Shown piece by piece: positions 1 to 11,203 of a DNA stretch of 64,000 bases. Below the pieces are notes generated by a model. That model was not told where the DNA came from and searched no databases. It saw only the letters and a program-made list of their open reading frames with translations. Every line of letters starts with the position of its first letter. Positions within the stretch are counted from its first letter, which is position 1. The translations under genes were made by a program, and so were the position numbers. Source of the DNA: Halicephalobus mephisto. Its lineage: Eukaryota > Nematoda > Chromadorea > Rhabditida > Panagrolaimidae. The stretch is taken from positions 124,001 to 188,000 of the forward strand of contig SWDT01000060.1 of NCBI GenBank assembly GCA_009193035.1, read 5' to 3'.

Positions 1-1565
1 AAAAATTTCATCTTTAATGCGTGCTGCTCTTTGAGAAACCTGGATCATGGATTCAGAAGCGAGTGATTTATCGAACTGAAAAAAAACTAAATTTTAAAAA
101 TTATCTAAAATGAAAAATTAGGAAATAAATCTAAGCACAGAAATTGAGCTCTTCAGTTGCCTTCTTGGACCTACAATCACCACTCGGTTGATGTAAACAG
201 ATCCATTGTAGGCACAAAGATCGGACTTAAACCGGAACGGCCTAGACAGGATGCCCAAAGCTCCGTCCAGTCAGCCGACGCCTGGGAAGTGAGACTAGAG
301 TGTTAGAGAGTCAGTTTCTGAGAAGATCCAGCTTTAGACGGGTCCGAGTTTGACTTCGGTCAAACGAGGATCCTTCCTCTTTTGTTTTATGCTTATGTTA
401 AGATAAACAAGCTTAATTGCTAATAGTAGGAACCAACAGTTTTCTACCTAATCAAGGAGCTCCCAAGATGTCACTCCATCGACATCCCTCGTACTACTAG
501 TCTCACTTTTACTACACCATCAATACCGTATGACAGTGTCGAGGATACTGTAGCCACTAGATCTGCGGACAACGAAGAGACACCAATAGGACAGAAAACA
601 GTTATCGTGTATTATTTTGTGATTTTATAATTTTCTTTGTTTAACATGTCGTTAAAAGTTCAATTGCCCAAGTCTGAGGTTGGAACAAAAGTAACCATCT
701 ACAGTAGGTAAAAGTACATAAATCTACAAGTAACCCTACACACAAAAAGTGTAACTTTCAATTTAATAAAAAAATATAAATCTTCGCTATTTTGTTACAA
801 TTTTCGTCACAAAAGTCAAATATTTATAAAATATGTGACTATTGTGTCACATTTCGCAATTGTTACAAAACCAAAAGTTAAACTTTTTTGTAAAGTTTTT
901 TAAAGTTTCAGAATCCTCAATTAGTGATTTCCAATCAGTAAGGACTCAGTTTTGTTCCTCTTCCTCTACTCCAGTTCTATATAAAAAAGAAATAAAATAT
1001 AACAACAAAATCGAATACAGTATGGAACTGCAATCTGTATCTAAATAGAGAAGAGATTTTCCAGATCTACAGTACTCTTATGAAGAAGAATAAAAAACAC
1101 TAATAAAGCAAACGAGTCATGACTATAATTGCCGATTTTCGAATTTAAAATTTCCAAACTTTGAATTCAATAAGTCAATTTAAATTGACACTTTTCTATT
1201 TTCGAACTCGAGTTACTTCTGAATTGATTCAAAGTTTAACTTTTTACTTTTTACTTTTACTTTTGTTCCTATATCGCACAAAATCAAAAATACCCATACA
1301 ACTACAAATTATAATTGTTTGGTCCTATGATTCAAAGTTTAATTTTGAATTAATTTGAAATCGACAGTTTTGGTCGTGATGATACAGTACTCTAGGGAAA
1401 ACTTACTTTGTAAGAATTAACCCATTGGTCAATCGCATTTTTATCAGAAGGCCCCAGAAATCCTCTCACGACGAAGTAATCAACTTCTGCAGCACGCGAA
1501 ACAGAGATTACGGATAAAATTAACAAACTTTTACAAAAAAAATAAAAATAATTAACAAAACTCAT
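1..1565 (-). CDS. Secreted protein, 5' part of gene (runs off left edge)
   Basis: Two exons are visible: 1407-1565 (53 codons from the ATG) and 1-75, which continues outside the window. The first exon encodes a hydrophobic leader (about residues 6-24, ending SVSRA) and then EVDYFVVRGFLGPSDKNA; its donor is GTAAGT and the phase is 0. The second exon follows TTTTTTTCAG and stays open to the edge (starts FDKSLASESM). The layout (leader, about 25 mature residues, phase-0 intron, helical second exon) resembles the tandem family on the other strand from 2655 onward, but sequence similarity is weak and I do not recognise the family. The 1.33 kb intron is far larger than its neighbours' and holds a dispersed repeat (207-490), an SL-like 22-mer (657-678) and a MITE (737-893). 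The gene could be decayed beyond the edge. Confidence 0.6.
207..490 (+). repeat. Dispersed repeat family R1, copy 1
   Basis: About 284 bp, closely matching copies at 7546-7835 and 25854-26135 and distantly matching 11566-11872. It begins TGTAGGCACAAAGATCGGA and ends near CCATCGACATCC. Positions 345-362 form a perfect 7 bp stem closed by a TTCG loop (GTTTGAC-TTCG-GTCAAAC). There are no terminal inverted repeats, no poly-A tail and no coding frame. A structured-RNA-derived SINE or a non-autonomous element are the main possibilities. This copy lies in the intron of the partial gene at the left edge. Confidence 0.8.
657..678 (+). other. SL1-like 22-mer
   Basis: This 22-mer matches the nematode SL1 spliced leader at 18 of 22 positions, by my count against the known SL1 sequence, and is followed by GT as in an SL RNA donor. 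No Sm-binding site (AATTTTTGG type) or stable 3' hairpin follows, so if it is related it is a relic rather than a working SL RNA gene. Confidence 0.3.
737..893 (-). mobile_element. MITE-A copy (degenerate)
   Basis: An about 157 bp element with terminal ACACAAAAAGTGTAACTTT and an internal block reading CACATTTCGCAATTGTTAC. It is in opposite orientation to the cleaner copies at 7087-7262 and 15034-15190. One end has decayed. Confidence 0.65.
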
Positions 1566-2576
1566 TTTAAAAATTTCACTTTTGTTCGAAAATTAAGAAA
1601 GTTTTCAAATTTATAATCTTGGGGTTTTTCCGAGAATTATTAAGTTCATAAGTAAACAAATTTGATGTTGATTTTTTTCCATCGTCAGTTACTTCAAAAA
1701 CTTTTATAAAAACAAGAATTAAATAAAAAATTCCAATTGTTTTAGTCATAAACGAACTGATGATGAAATTGAAGATTTTATTTCTGATGAAACGTAATTT
1801 AAAAATAAATTTTCGGAAATAATTTCGAAATAAAGATCAACATTGATGTCATTATGACGCATTAATATTATTTTAGAAAATTCGTAAAATATTTGTTTTA
1901 TAGTAAGGTTCTGTTGAGCCAGATAACTATACTAGAAAGAGAGTACTTGAAGAGATAACTTGAATATCAGAGTGTAGAATACTGTAGGATAAAAGTCAGA
2001 TCTTTGGTTGTCTTTTGTACGAAATTTATAGTAATTATATTCTGTGCCATAGTGTTGAGTAAAAATTATTAATATACTTCTGTTTTCTATCTTGACAGCT
2101 GATGTTTAATCAACATAATCCGATCTATTATTAGATTAATGTTGGAATAGAAGCTATCAAGATAGAAAACAAAAGTATATTAATAATCTCTACTAAAAGA
2201 ATAAGACAAATATAATTATTATGTATGTTCATACAAGACAACCTAGAGTCTCACTCAACATATATTATTCTAATTTCCCCGATATTCAGACCTTCGTTTC
2301 AGGTCCTCTTTTTCTAATCAAGCTTTTATCCAAATAGCTGACATAATCGAAGATTTTCAAAAAACGATCAGTTTCAACTCCAATGACGAAGCATTGTATG
2401 CCTATGCCAGAAATACTGATATTCTACCTTAAATAATCTATTAAAACATCTGTATTGATGGCATTATCGTTTGCATAAAGGAAAGAAAATGAATCAAACC
2501 TTAAAATAAATAAAGTTTCTGTGGTAAAAACGTAAAATTTTAGAGTGACGTGAGAGCAATCTGATTGCTCTTGTTT
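1566..2576. other. Gene-free interval
   Basis: AT-rich DNA between the left-edge gene and the secreted-protein array. Apart from the foldback element at 2065-2188 I see no coding frame of substance, RNA gene or array. A palindromic site AGTTCTGTTG-like patch near 1909 is not convincing. Confidence 0.5.
2065..2188. mobile_element. Palindromic MITE / long inverted repeat
   Basis: The left arm 2065-2100 (starts ATTATTAATATACTT) and the right arm 2150-2188 (ends AAGTATATTAATAAT) are reverse complements with only a few mismatches over about 36 bp, around a loop of about 50 bp. No coding potential; typical of a small foldback element. Confidence 0.75.
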
Positions 2577-2623
2577 GCTTAACAAATTTACACTGAATTC
2601 TTAAGAAGCTCCCTCTATAAAAG
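2569..2623 (+). promoter_or_regulatory. Shared family promoter, array gene 1
   Basis: TTGTTTGCTTAACAAA lies upstream of TTCTTAAGAAGCTCC and the TATA box CTATAAAAG (2615-2623), 32 bp before the ATG. The same blocks in the same order precede the other array members (5233, 10037, 12491, 14490), so this is a duplicated core promoter. The TGTTTG/TGTTTA block resembles a forkhead-factor site (inference). Confidence 0.65.
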
Positions 2624-2654
2624 ATCAACTTCCAGAGTTTTACGTAATTAAAAA

Positions 2655-3273
2655 ATGAAGGTCTTCCTGCTTGCTCTTTTGTGTTTCTCTTCCATCTTCC
2701 AATCGACAGCTAATCCCGTAAATGGGGATAATAGTATGAAGAATGATCTGTTAAACGCAGATCCTTTGATTCTTACCCTCAACTTGTTTACTTTGTTCCA
2801 AAAACTGGACCAAAAAAATATTCATTCATTACTTCCGATTATTCAGAATTGGAAAGGTACCAATGATGCCGAAAGCATGTCGAAATTGGCCAACTGGTAC
2901 AGTGAATTGAGTCCAGAATATCAGGTAATTTTTCTTCCACAAATTTATATAAAATCGATTTCAGCAACAAGTCAAGAATTGGCTAAGTGATCAAGTGAAA
3001 GAATCCGAGAGAGTAAGACAGAGAGCTATGGAGCTGATGAATCAGAATAACATCTCTCCTAAAGTCAAATCTGCTTGGGAAGGTTTCCAAAAGTACATTT
3101 TCAATCCAAATTCCAGTGATGAATGGAGAAACACTTATTCTCCGCTAACCATAACTGAAAAGTTACAATTTGATATGATACTTCTCCGCGTGTACGGTGG
3201 CAGTCTGGGAAACTTATTCAAAGATCTTGTCAACAATTTAAGCGTATCGACTTCGTTCTCCTCGAGTAATTGA
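2655..3273 (+). CDS. Array gene 1: small secreted helical protein
   Basis: Exons 2655-2924 and 2965-3273 (intron GTAATT...TTTCAG, phase 0) give 192 residues. Residues 1-19 form a clear signal peptide (MKVFLLALLCFSSIFQSTA, cleavage before NP). The mature chain has no cysteine and is predicted by eye to be all-helical. Family hallmarks are an NWYSELSPEYQ segment at the exon junction, SPKVKSAWEGFQ in the middle of exon 2 and VYGG near the end. I do not recognise a named family; the helical, secreted, cysteine-free make-up recalls nematode FAR or SXP/RAL-2 proteins without a convincing motif match. The TATA box close to the ATG and absence of an acceptor before the ATG suggest it is not trans-spliced. 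First of eight tandem members on this strand. Confidence 0.8.
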
Positions 3274-3544
3274 AGGATTTTGAACTAAAAATAAACTAAT
3301 AAAAGGATTACTAATTGCGAGAGTACAGATCAACATAACGGTTTGTGGAAAAGCTTAGGTACAAAAGTCAAGTTTTAAAAACACCTAAAAGTTCAGTGAA
3401 ATAAAAAAATTCCACTTTGTTTGTTTAAAGCCAAAATTTCAACAAACTTGAAAGAAAACAGGATTTAATAGGTCTGATTAGCTTATATAGAACGTAAGGC
3501 ACTGTCCATTCAGTAAATTCCTAAAGAATCTTTGACAATGGTTC

Positions 3545-3812
3545 TCAATCGGAATCGGTATCTTTCCTAACTCTATTTGCATCTGGAAAATGGATCCATC
3601 TGATGTTATTTCCTATGTTTACGAATCTCCGACGTACTTCCTGTTTCTCTACGTGAGCGAGAATGTTGTTTTGTTCTTTGAGATATTCTCGATGGTTCTG
3701 ATCTTCTATTAATCCTCAAAGTCTTCGGAACTTATAAATACTTCTTCTTTAACATCAGCTTCTAGGCTTTCTGTTTTGACATTTGTGCAAGTATCTTCTG
3801 CAATCTATAAAT
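3545..3812 (-). pseudogene. Decayed coding fragment, unknown origin
   Basis: On the minus strand two adjacent open stretches in different frames look protein-like: an acidic one (includes KTESLEADVKEEVF) and a basic, charged one (includes EYLKEQNNILAHVEKQEVRR, then a stop at 3545). They read as one gene broken by a frameshift. No start, splice or domain can be assigned; a decayed transposon gene is most likely. Confidence 0.3.
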
Positions 3813-5232
3813 TTTCCTTGCTCTAATCGTGTGTCCTGAAGATATTCTTACTTCAAAAAGTAATACAGTAGAATATATTACTTTTGTAGATTGTTTGATA
3901 TATTATAAACGATATATTTTCAACTATTTTCGTGATACTAGTGTTTTTTCATCATGTTCTGAAGAGCAAGCATAGTCGCAACCATCTTTGTTTTCAGATT
4001 TCGGTGTATGTTGTTGAACAACTAAGTAAAGTTAACTTTATTCTGCTCACACTTAATCTTACTTTAATTGTTACATGTCAGCTATGAAATCCCGATGATT
4101 ATTTTATATTTCTTAGACATCGGAAACAAGATCATCATTTTTAAGAAAGGAAATTATAAAATTAATTATTAATATTAAAAAACGAAACATTTTTTTATTT
4201 TTCATAGTAAATTGTAAATATTTAATGAAAATTTCGATTGTTCTTTTTTGAAATTAATCGAAAACTAAAAAATGAGAAATTACATCTAGAAAAATAATAT
4301 TCTTGAAACCATTTTCACAGCATCATTAGAACTCATGTAATTTAATTTCTTTTTACTTATGAATGGTTTCAGAAATACCAAAACGTTATCGACCACTATC
4401 TTTCCATAGATGTGCCGCTATTCATATTTCCATTATGACATTCTCTAAATTGCTTATAACTTTCTTTTCACATCTATCGTTTTCTTCATTGTCCTCGTAT
4501 TCATTCTAATATCCATGTTTCACTTGCTTCAAATCTCAACGGTCAGTTATATCCACCGAAAATTGCCTGTTCGAAAATTACTGACTATACTGTATAACTG
4601 ACGACCGGGATATATCTGCTATTATAATTTTTTCAGTGTGGTATAAATAATACACGTAAAATCGAACTATCACACGATTCCCTCAAGAAGTCTCCATTCT
4701 ATCAGCCGACGCGTCTAGATCGCAATATAAGACTAGAGAAACTGAACCCCGTGGAGAGAGGGAATCAGATTGTTCTACTGAATCTATTGAACTGTCTGTA
4801 GAGCTCAGTAGACCCGGGCTGACGATTCTAAGAACACATCTCCTTTCTATTCGCTTGATAATGTTGAATAAACTCATTTGGCAAACTGCCTATGGTAGGA
4901 GCCTCAATCCTCCACTTGATGTTGGAATTCTGTAACTATCATTGAATATTTAACGTTCTACGCAACCCCGAAGACCTATACTTCATTAGTTATGTCGCGG
5001 AGTTTAGGAAAATGATCGAAAGAGAATCTTTAATAATTGAATTCTATAAATATTGTAGAATAAACGAATGTTTTGTTTTAACCAATTAATTGGGTCATTT
5101 ATTGACAGATTGTATCATTGTTTAAATGAATGTCAAGAATGTTTGATTATGACTGAGTAATAATTGACATTAAAGATTCTTTGGTGTGAACATAAGACTT
5201 TGAACCAACGTAGGAGTAATCGTTTATTTTTG
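3813..5232. other. Gene-free interval
   Basis: Intergenic DNA between array genes 1 and 2. A GC-richer patch at 4680-4880 contains CAGCCGACGC followed by AAGACTAGAGA, reminiscent of the R1 repeat, but the match is too short to call a copy. No gene or RNA recognised. Confidence 0.4.
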
Positions 5233-5280
5233 TTTATTTAGCAAGTTCCACTAGATTCCTGAGAATTTTCCTTATAAAAG
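5231..5280 (+). promoter_or_regulatory. Shared family promoter, array gene 2
   Basis: TTGTTTATTTAGCAAGTTCC followed by ACTAGATTCCTGAGAA and the TATA box CTTATAAAAG ending at 5280, 32 bp before the ATG. Same block order and spacing as the other members. Confidence 0.65.
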
Positions 5281-5311
5281 ATTAATTTTCACAGCTTTGT
5301 TGGCTTAAAAT

Positions 5312-5930
5312 ATGAAATTCCTTCTGAGTATCGGTTTTCTCTGTTTTTCTTCCATTTTTTATTCGACAGCTTATCCCCTAGATAGAGACGATATTAATGA
5401 ATACGGTAATGATGATTTTGATGTGGATATTTTTATTGTTATGGACTACTTTCCTGCTTTGGCTTCGAAATTGGATAAACAAATTCGTTCTTCGTTGATC
5501 CGAGCAGTTATGGATTTACAGGATTTCAGCACACAGCAGATATCGAATGTTTTTTTACAATGGTATTACCAACAAGATCCAACTACTCAAGTAAGCTATT
5601 TTTAAACATTTTCATCGTAATCCATAAATTCAGATGGAGGTTACAAATTGGTTAAATAATGTAAAAGCAGCTACTCAAGTCGCTCGACAAAAAAGTAAGC
5701 AATTGTTAAATCAAAATGATATTTCTCCAGAAGTTAAAACTGCTTGGGAATGGTTCCAACAACTTACTATTAATTCAGATTTAACTGAATGGAAACAGTT
5801 TTTCCATTCGATCTCTGAGCCAGTAGCTAAAAAATTAAATAAGATCTTCGTTCAGGTCTATGGCAAAGCCCCGATTGAAATTCTGTCTGCCTTCGCTAAA
5901 GCTACAGATGATAAATTATTTTCAAACTGA
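5312..5930 (+). CDS. Array gene 2: small secreted helical protein
   Basis: Exons 5312-5590 and 5634-5930 (GTAAGC...ATTCAG, phase 0), 191 residues. Signal peptide at residues 1-20 (ends FYSTA before YP). The mature N-terminus is acidic (DRDDINEYGNDDFDVD), followed by the family helices: WYYQQDPTTQ at the exon junction, SPEVKTAWEWFQQL, and VQVYGKAP near the end. No cysteine in the mature chain. It is closest to array gene 5 (10119), sharing WYYQQD.TTQ and the SPEVK/AW/FQQLT run. Function unknown. An AATAAA lies about 10 bp after the stop. Confidence 0.82.
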
Positions 5931-6406
5931 AAAAATGTTGAATAAAAATACTTTTAATTACTGTTATTTAATAGTTTTAGGTCTTGTTTAAAACAAGGAA
6001 TTTAATAAATATAACATAGTTATAAAAATAATGAACAGCAAAGAACGAAGATTAATCGAGATTCAAAAATCAAATTTCAAAAGTTTTAAAAAATCAAATT
6101 TTCGAAAATCGATTAGAGTTGAACTCCAGTGATCAAATAGTATGTTACTTACCCTAAATACGTTCGTGTTACAATTTCATCAATATATTTGATTTTTAGT
6201 TTAGAAATAACACTATTGTTTGTGTAAGTTTAGAAAATGTAAAATGATCAGTAGCTTTAAAATTAATGGGAAGCTTCTTTTGTATTGATATAAAAGTTGA
6301 CCGTCATGGGAGTGATTTTTTTCTATTTGTTAAACGAATTTCATTACATTCCTAAGAATTTCCCGAATATATGAGTTTAGTTTTTAAAAGTTATAAAAAC
6401 CAAAAA

Positions 6407-6963
6407 ATGAAGATTTTCATGATCGTTTTTTTCTCCATTTTCCAATTCTGGAATTGAAATCAGTTTTGAATCCGGTACTGGCCGTTTATCCATAGATCCG
6501 GTTGTTATTGTGTCCTATTATCCTGATGCTCCAAAATTTCGATCCAGAAACTCGTGCATTATTCTTTGAAACATTTCCAAATTTTGCTTCCTTCTTAGGT
6601 GATTTAAAATCAAAAGCGATCGCTCAATGATAGTCTCAGCAGAATGAAATTAGTAAGATAGATAATCTTTGAACATTTCTATTATATTCTACAAACATAG
6701 GCCAAATATGTGGATTAGTTTGATTATTTAGTTAAAACTAATGAACTCGTCGGATGAAAAATCTTAAAGATGATAAATCAAGGCAATCTTTCTCTCAAAG
6801 TCGTTACTACTTGGGAATAGTTCCAACTAGATGTTTTTACTTTACATACAATAATATTTAATAAACACTTCGATTAGTTGTCTCAGTCAGTAGTTCAAGA
6901 ATTAAACCAGATTTTGATTAAAGTTTATGACGAGACTCGAAATCAGTTGCTGTTCAAGATTAA
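6407..6963 (+). pseudogene. Array gene 3: pseudogene of the family
   Basis: A recognisable family member from ATG (6407, MKIFMIV) to the VYDETRNQ remnant of the VYGK motif near 6925-6950. There are in-frame stops soon after the leader, at least two frameshifts (after the PDAPKF segment and within the former exon 2) and a stop inside the AW..FQ motif. The upstream promoter block is present but its TATA box has become GAATATATGAG. The leader has lost several codons. It was a full two-exon gene that decayed by small lesions, not by insertion. Confidence 0.85.
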
Positions 6964-7086
6964 TATAATCGCATGAAGCTACTTTTTAATTACAAAATTG
7001 TAAACAGAAATAAATTTTTCTATATTATTCTGTGTAATTTCAAAATGTGGAATAAAAAATACAATAAATACAACTTTGATATAGTT

Positions 7087-7262
7087 ACCTATGAAGATGT
7101 ACACACAAAAAAGGGTAACTTTTGGACCCGTAACAATTGCGAAATGTGACATAATCGTCACATTTTTATGAATATTTGACATTTGTGACGAAAATTAAAA
7201 AGTATTAACGATGATTTCCATTTGTTACTATGCCGAAAGTTACGTTTCTTTTTGTGTGTACG
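7087..7262 (+). mobile_element. MITE-A copy (best preserved)
   Basis: About 176 bp with matching ends TACACACAAAAAAGGGTAAC and GTTACGTTTCTTTTTGTGTG (an imperfect inverted repeat of about 22 bp), flanked by GTAC-like sequence, suggesting TA-type target duplication. The internal sequence GTAACAATTGCGAAATGTGA is shared with copies at 737, 15034 and 51690. Confidence 0.8.
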
Positions 7263-7545
7263 GTTCGTCAAGAATTCGAAAATAATTCCAGATGTAAACA
7301 GAGAAGGCAAAAACTTACAATATCCTTATTCCAGTTATGAAGATAAAATCAAGTAAATGATATGCTGTATAGCTTGTTTTGCAATAATCAATCTGTTAAA
7401 TCTGCTTGTATTCCATTAAGGCCCAACTTATGAAGATATGTTTCAAATAAATAAAAGCCATGCATAATAAACAACAAGTATTGACAGTCAATCGGGATCG
7501 CGGAAGGGATCTTCAATTGACAACCAACAAAGTGTATTTTCAAAT

Positions 7546-7835
7546 GTCTGTAGACATAAAGATCGGAATTAAACCGCGAATGGCCTGGAAGGAAAGCCCA
7601 AAGCTCAGTCCAGTCAGCCGACTCCTGGAAGGCAAGACTAAAGTGTTAGAGAGTCAGTTTCTGAGAAGATCCAGCTTCAACCTCGTCCGAGTTTGACTTC
7701 GATTAAATAAGGATCTTTCCTTTCTTGTTCTATGCTTATGTTAAGATAAACAGGCTTGAATTGCTAACGGTAGGAACCAACAGTTTTCCGCCTAATCATT
7801 GAGCTCCAAAGTGTCATACCATCGACACCCCCACA
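7546..7835 (+). repeat. Dispersed repeat family R1, copy 2
   Basis: About 290 bp, clearly homologous to 207-490. The hairpin arm has changed from GTCAAAC to ATTAAAT, but five of the seven stem pairs survive, two or three of them as G-U pairs, and the TTCG loop is intact. That pattern hints at RNA-level constraint or at a recently active structured parent. Confidence 0.8.
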
Positions 7836-8175
7836 TTTCACTACATCCTACTACATATCCACTTTCAAGTGCAATGATAACTTCTTGTGGGGGACACTCC
7901 GCGTCCATTGTGTTCTATGGGAAGGAATGTATGAAGTTCTTTGTTTATGATGACATCATTTTGAGATAAATTTAAAACAATGAAACAACATAGATGAGTT
8001 ATAACGAACGGATAAAGATTTCTAACTACAAACACGAGGTTGTGATGTAATGTGTGGGTTCTTTGTTTATCTTATATTTAGCAAATTCCATTAGATACTT
8101 AAAACTTTCATTATATATAACATTGATTTCGGAAACTGCATAAAAATAATTCTACTTTTATTCATTTTCAGCTTC

Positions 8176-8759
8176 ATGGATTTCCTTAGGAATTGTGCCA
8201 TCCATACACGGCGTGTTTTTCGAAGAAACCAGAATAATGCTAAGAAAGACGATATGTTTTATCGGGATCCTATAGCTCACATATTCGGTCTTCCTAAGTT
8301 ACTCGACAACCTCGATGAGCAAGTTGTGGATTCATATTCCAAAATGGTGCAGCACAATAGGATTCTCGCTGAACCTAATGTTTTTCGATCATCGATGAAT
8401 TGGTTCCTCGAATCAAATCCGAAAATTCAAGTAAAATATTTCTTTAAATATTTATATAGAAAATTAGTTGTTTTCAGCTACAATTTATAATCTGGGATAG
8501 TGAAGTACTGAAGAATTCCCGGAAGGCAAAAAAGAAACTTATGAAGTTGTCTCATAAAAGTACGACTTTTCGTGAGGTACTGACTGTCTGGTTATGTGTC
8601 GAAATATTATGTAGTGCTTTCGATTCAGATGGATTGGAATACCTTCTGAATATCCAGTCTGAGTCATGTACACAACAAGTGAACGAATTCTTTCTTAAAA
8701 CATACGGGAATACTCCGAATCAGCTCGTTTTAATCTTAAAGAAAATCCTCCAAAAATAG
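8176..8759 (+). CDS. Array gene 4: family member without a clear signal peptide
   Basis: Exons 8176-8430 and 8478-8759 (GTAAAA...TTTCAG, phase 0), 178 residues. Unlike genes 1, 2 and 5 the N-terminus (MDFLRNCAIHTRRVFRRNQN) is not a good signal peptide, and TTTTCAG sits 4 bp before the ATG, so an upstream exon or trans-splicing may supply the real 5' end. It belongs to the second subfamily with genes 6, 7 and 8 (RDPIAHIFGLPKLLDNLDE; exon 2 starting LQF.IWDSE; ending TYGNTPNQ). The middle of exon 2 (KSTTFREVLTVWLC) departs from the usual SP.VK.AW block and may reflect compensating frameshifts. TATA-like TTATATATAA at 8111. Confidence 0.65.
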
Positions 8760-10036
8760 ATTTTTCTAATTTGGAAGAACATTAAAACTTACTTTGTATG
8801 TTTATATAGAGCTTTGATATAAAGGTTACAACTACTATTACATTTAAAATTGGTATTTAGAATACAATAATGAGATCCGTAAATTATGCATATCCAATCA
8901 TATTATGGTTTTTTAGAATTTTGTGTCGAAAAACATCTTTACTATCTTGAGAGTTGATGCTTCGGCAATGAAAAATTTGATTTTATAGTATTTAATTTAA
9001 GTGTAAAACGTTCAATCCCATCACTAAGACTACTTTGTTTAAAAAATGAAGGCAATCAAACTTCTGTAAAAAACACAATTATGTAAAATAATAATTAAAT
9101 AATACAGTAGAACTTGGATATAAGGTAACTTCTAAGAACTGGCCAAAGTGTATGTTATAAGAAAGGATATATCATACCAGGGGGTCAATTTGAAGGCAGA
9201 CTAACCAAACACACTCACTCACACCGTATGCTATAAAAAGAGATATATCATAGCAGGGATATCTTATATCCAAGTTCTACTATATTACAACAATGTAATT
9301 TGAAGTAGATTGGGGATCTGTAAAGAAATTACAAATCAACGGATTTCTAGTTGCAATGTACTGTCTGTAAAAATAACTAAAATCTGATTTTTGCTAAATT
9401 TATATACTGTCTTGAAGAAAGTGAATTTCTAATTAAGTATATTACTAAATTACTTCCAAATAATTTGTAAGAATTCCTGTTTATTATGATTTTGTTCTGT
9501 TTTAATGAAGATATAATACCTCTATTTTATGAAAATTTTCTGAAATAGTTCTAAGAATTAATTATGAGTACAAATCTTAACGATTAAATAATATTCTTTA
9601 GAAAAATAACATGTATCTTCGGAAGCTGGAAAATAAATAATCCGTGTTTGAACTGCAATGACGACACAACAGATAAATCTTAAGGGTTCTAAAACCGTCA
9701 GAAATTCAAGTGACCTATGGTATGATTTTAGTTTTATTTTGCAACAGTTTCGTAATCTTATGTAATTTCACGATTAACCTTTTGAAAATCTTTTGGCAAA
9801 AGTAGATTTGAAGATTCTTAAATTCAAATTAAGTTAAATGCGAAATTTCTGTTTACCTCTGGAAATTAAAGATCACATATTAGAATATTAATGTATATTG
9901 AAAAACTCATAATTAATGTCAAATGAGTTCACTGAAAACTGTTTATTTCAAAAACCATAAGATGACTCATATGTCAAAGTTCAACATAAATACTATTTCA
10001 TATGAACACAGGAATTTAAAATGACATGGGGCTGAT
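8760..10036. other. Gene-free interval
   Basis: AT-rich spacer between array genes 4 and 5. It contains the MITE at 9103-9285; otherwise nothing recognisable. Confidence 0.5.
9103..9285. mobile_element. MITE-B
   Basis: About 183 bp with terminal inverted repeats TACAGTAGAACTTGGATATA on the left and the reverse complement of the same block (TATATCCAAGTTCTACTATA) on the right, bounded by TA. Inside, GGATATATCATACCAGGG and GATATATCATAGCAGGG form an internal direct repeat. Tc1/mariner-type non-autonomous element (TA target). Confidence 0.85.
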
Positions 10037-10086
10037 GTTTACTTAACAAAGTTGCACTAAGTTTTGGCCAAAGTTCTTATATAAAA
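10035..10086 (+). promoter_or_regulatory. Shared family promoter, array gene 5
   Basis: TGTTTACTTAACAAAGTTGC (an exact TGTTTAC forkhead-type core) followed by GCACTAAG and the TATA box TTATATAAAAG at 10076-10086, 32 bp before the ATG. Confidence 0.68.
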
Positions 10087-10118
10087 GCCCGGTCTAGAGG
10101 ATTCAGTACAACTAAAGT

Positions 10119-10718
10119 ATGAAGTTCTTCATTGTTGGTCTCCTCTGCGTTTCTTCTATCTTCCAATTGGAAGCCTATCCTATGACCGGAAACGGCATCT
10201 ATGACAATCCTAACGTCAATGTCAATATAGATCCGTTTGTTGGTCTTGCAACTCTTCCTGACTTGATTGGAAAATTGAACCCAGAACCTCGTACTTCATT
10301 GCTTGAAATACTTAGAAATTCACTGTCCCTCACAAGTGAAGAAATAACAAGCGAATTATCTCAGTGGTACTATCAGCAGGATTCTACTACTCAGGTAAGC
10401 AGTTTTCAGACGTCCGTACTATATGTATGAATTTAGCTCGAAGTAATGAGTTGGGTAGTTGATCTGATGAAAGCCAATCAAATTGCACAACGAAAAAACA
10501 TGGAAGTATTGAATGAGAACAGTATTTCTCCCGAAGTTAAAGCCGCTTGGGAGCGTTTCCAACAACTTACTAAGAATGCAGATGTTATTGGATTGGAAGA
10601 GTACACCAACTCACTCCCTCAATCAGTATCTGAAGAATTGGATTATGTCTTCACTCAAGTTTACGGCAAGACTCCAGATCAGATTCTGCTGGATATCGGT
10701 ATACCTGTAAGAAAGTAA
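10119..10718 (+). CDS. Array gene 5: small secreted helical protein
   Basis: Exons 10119-10394 and 10437-10718 (GTAAGC...ATTTAG, phase 0), 185 residues. The signal peptide ends near residue 19 (MKFFIVGLLCVSSIFQLEA before YP). The mature chain has no cysteine. Motifs are WYYQQDSTTQ at the exon junction, SPEVKAAWERFQQL in exon 2, then VYGKTPDQ. This is the clearest representative of the secreted subfamily and useful as its reference. Function unknown. Confidence 0.85.
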
Positions 10719-11203
10719 ATTCCTCTAAAATAAAAACAATATTGAGTAAGAACTTTTTTTGTTACTGTAATTTGATGTAATTTCATAATAAACTTAGTAC
10801 ATGATAACTAGTAAATGCAATCTGATTACAAAAATGATAAAAATGAAAGTTGATTAAGGTTTGATAAAATTGAAAACTAAGAATGTTTACCTTTCATTTT
10901 CAATATCGGAATGTATATAGTACACCCACCCATTGCGCGCTATCGTAAGCAATGCCCTATCTCCTTTGTTTACAATGACATTATTTTTAGATGTTTTTAA
11001 AAACATGAAATAACATAGGTAAATCATAACTGATAAATAAAGTTTTCAATTTTAAAAACAAGTTTTTGAAGTTATGTGCGAATTATTTGTTTATTTTATT
11101 TTTAACAAATTCCAATAACTTCTCGGTACTTTCTCTCTATATGTAGTCGAATTTAAGAGCTGTATCAAAAAAAATTTTACTTTTCCCATTCGTTTTTGAT
11201 TTC

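Noticed and set aside
842..1048. 68-codon plus-strand frame
   Set aside because: It overlaps a MITE-A copy and the intron of the left-edge gene, has a non-ATG start and random composition.
4683..4877. GC-richer patch with a 64-codon minus-strand frame and R1-like words
   Set aside because: No domain or start context, and the R1 similarity is limited to about 20 scattered bases.
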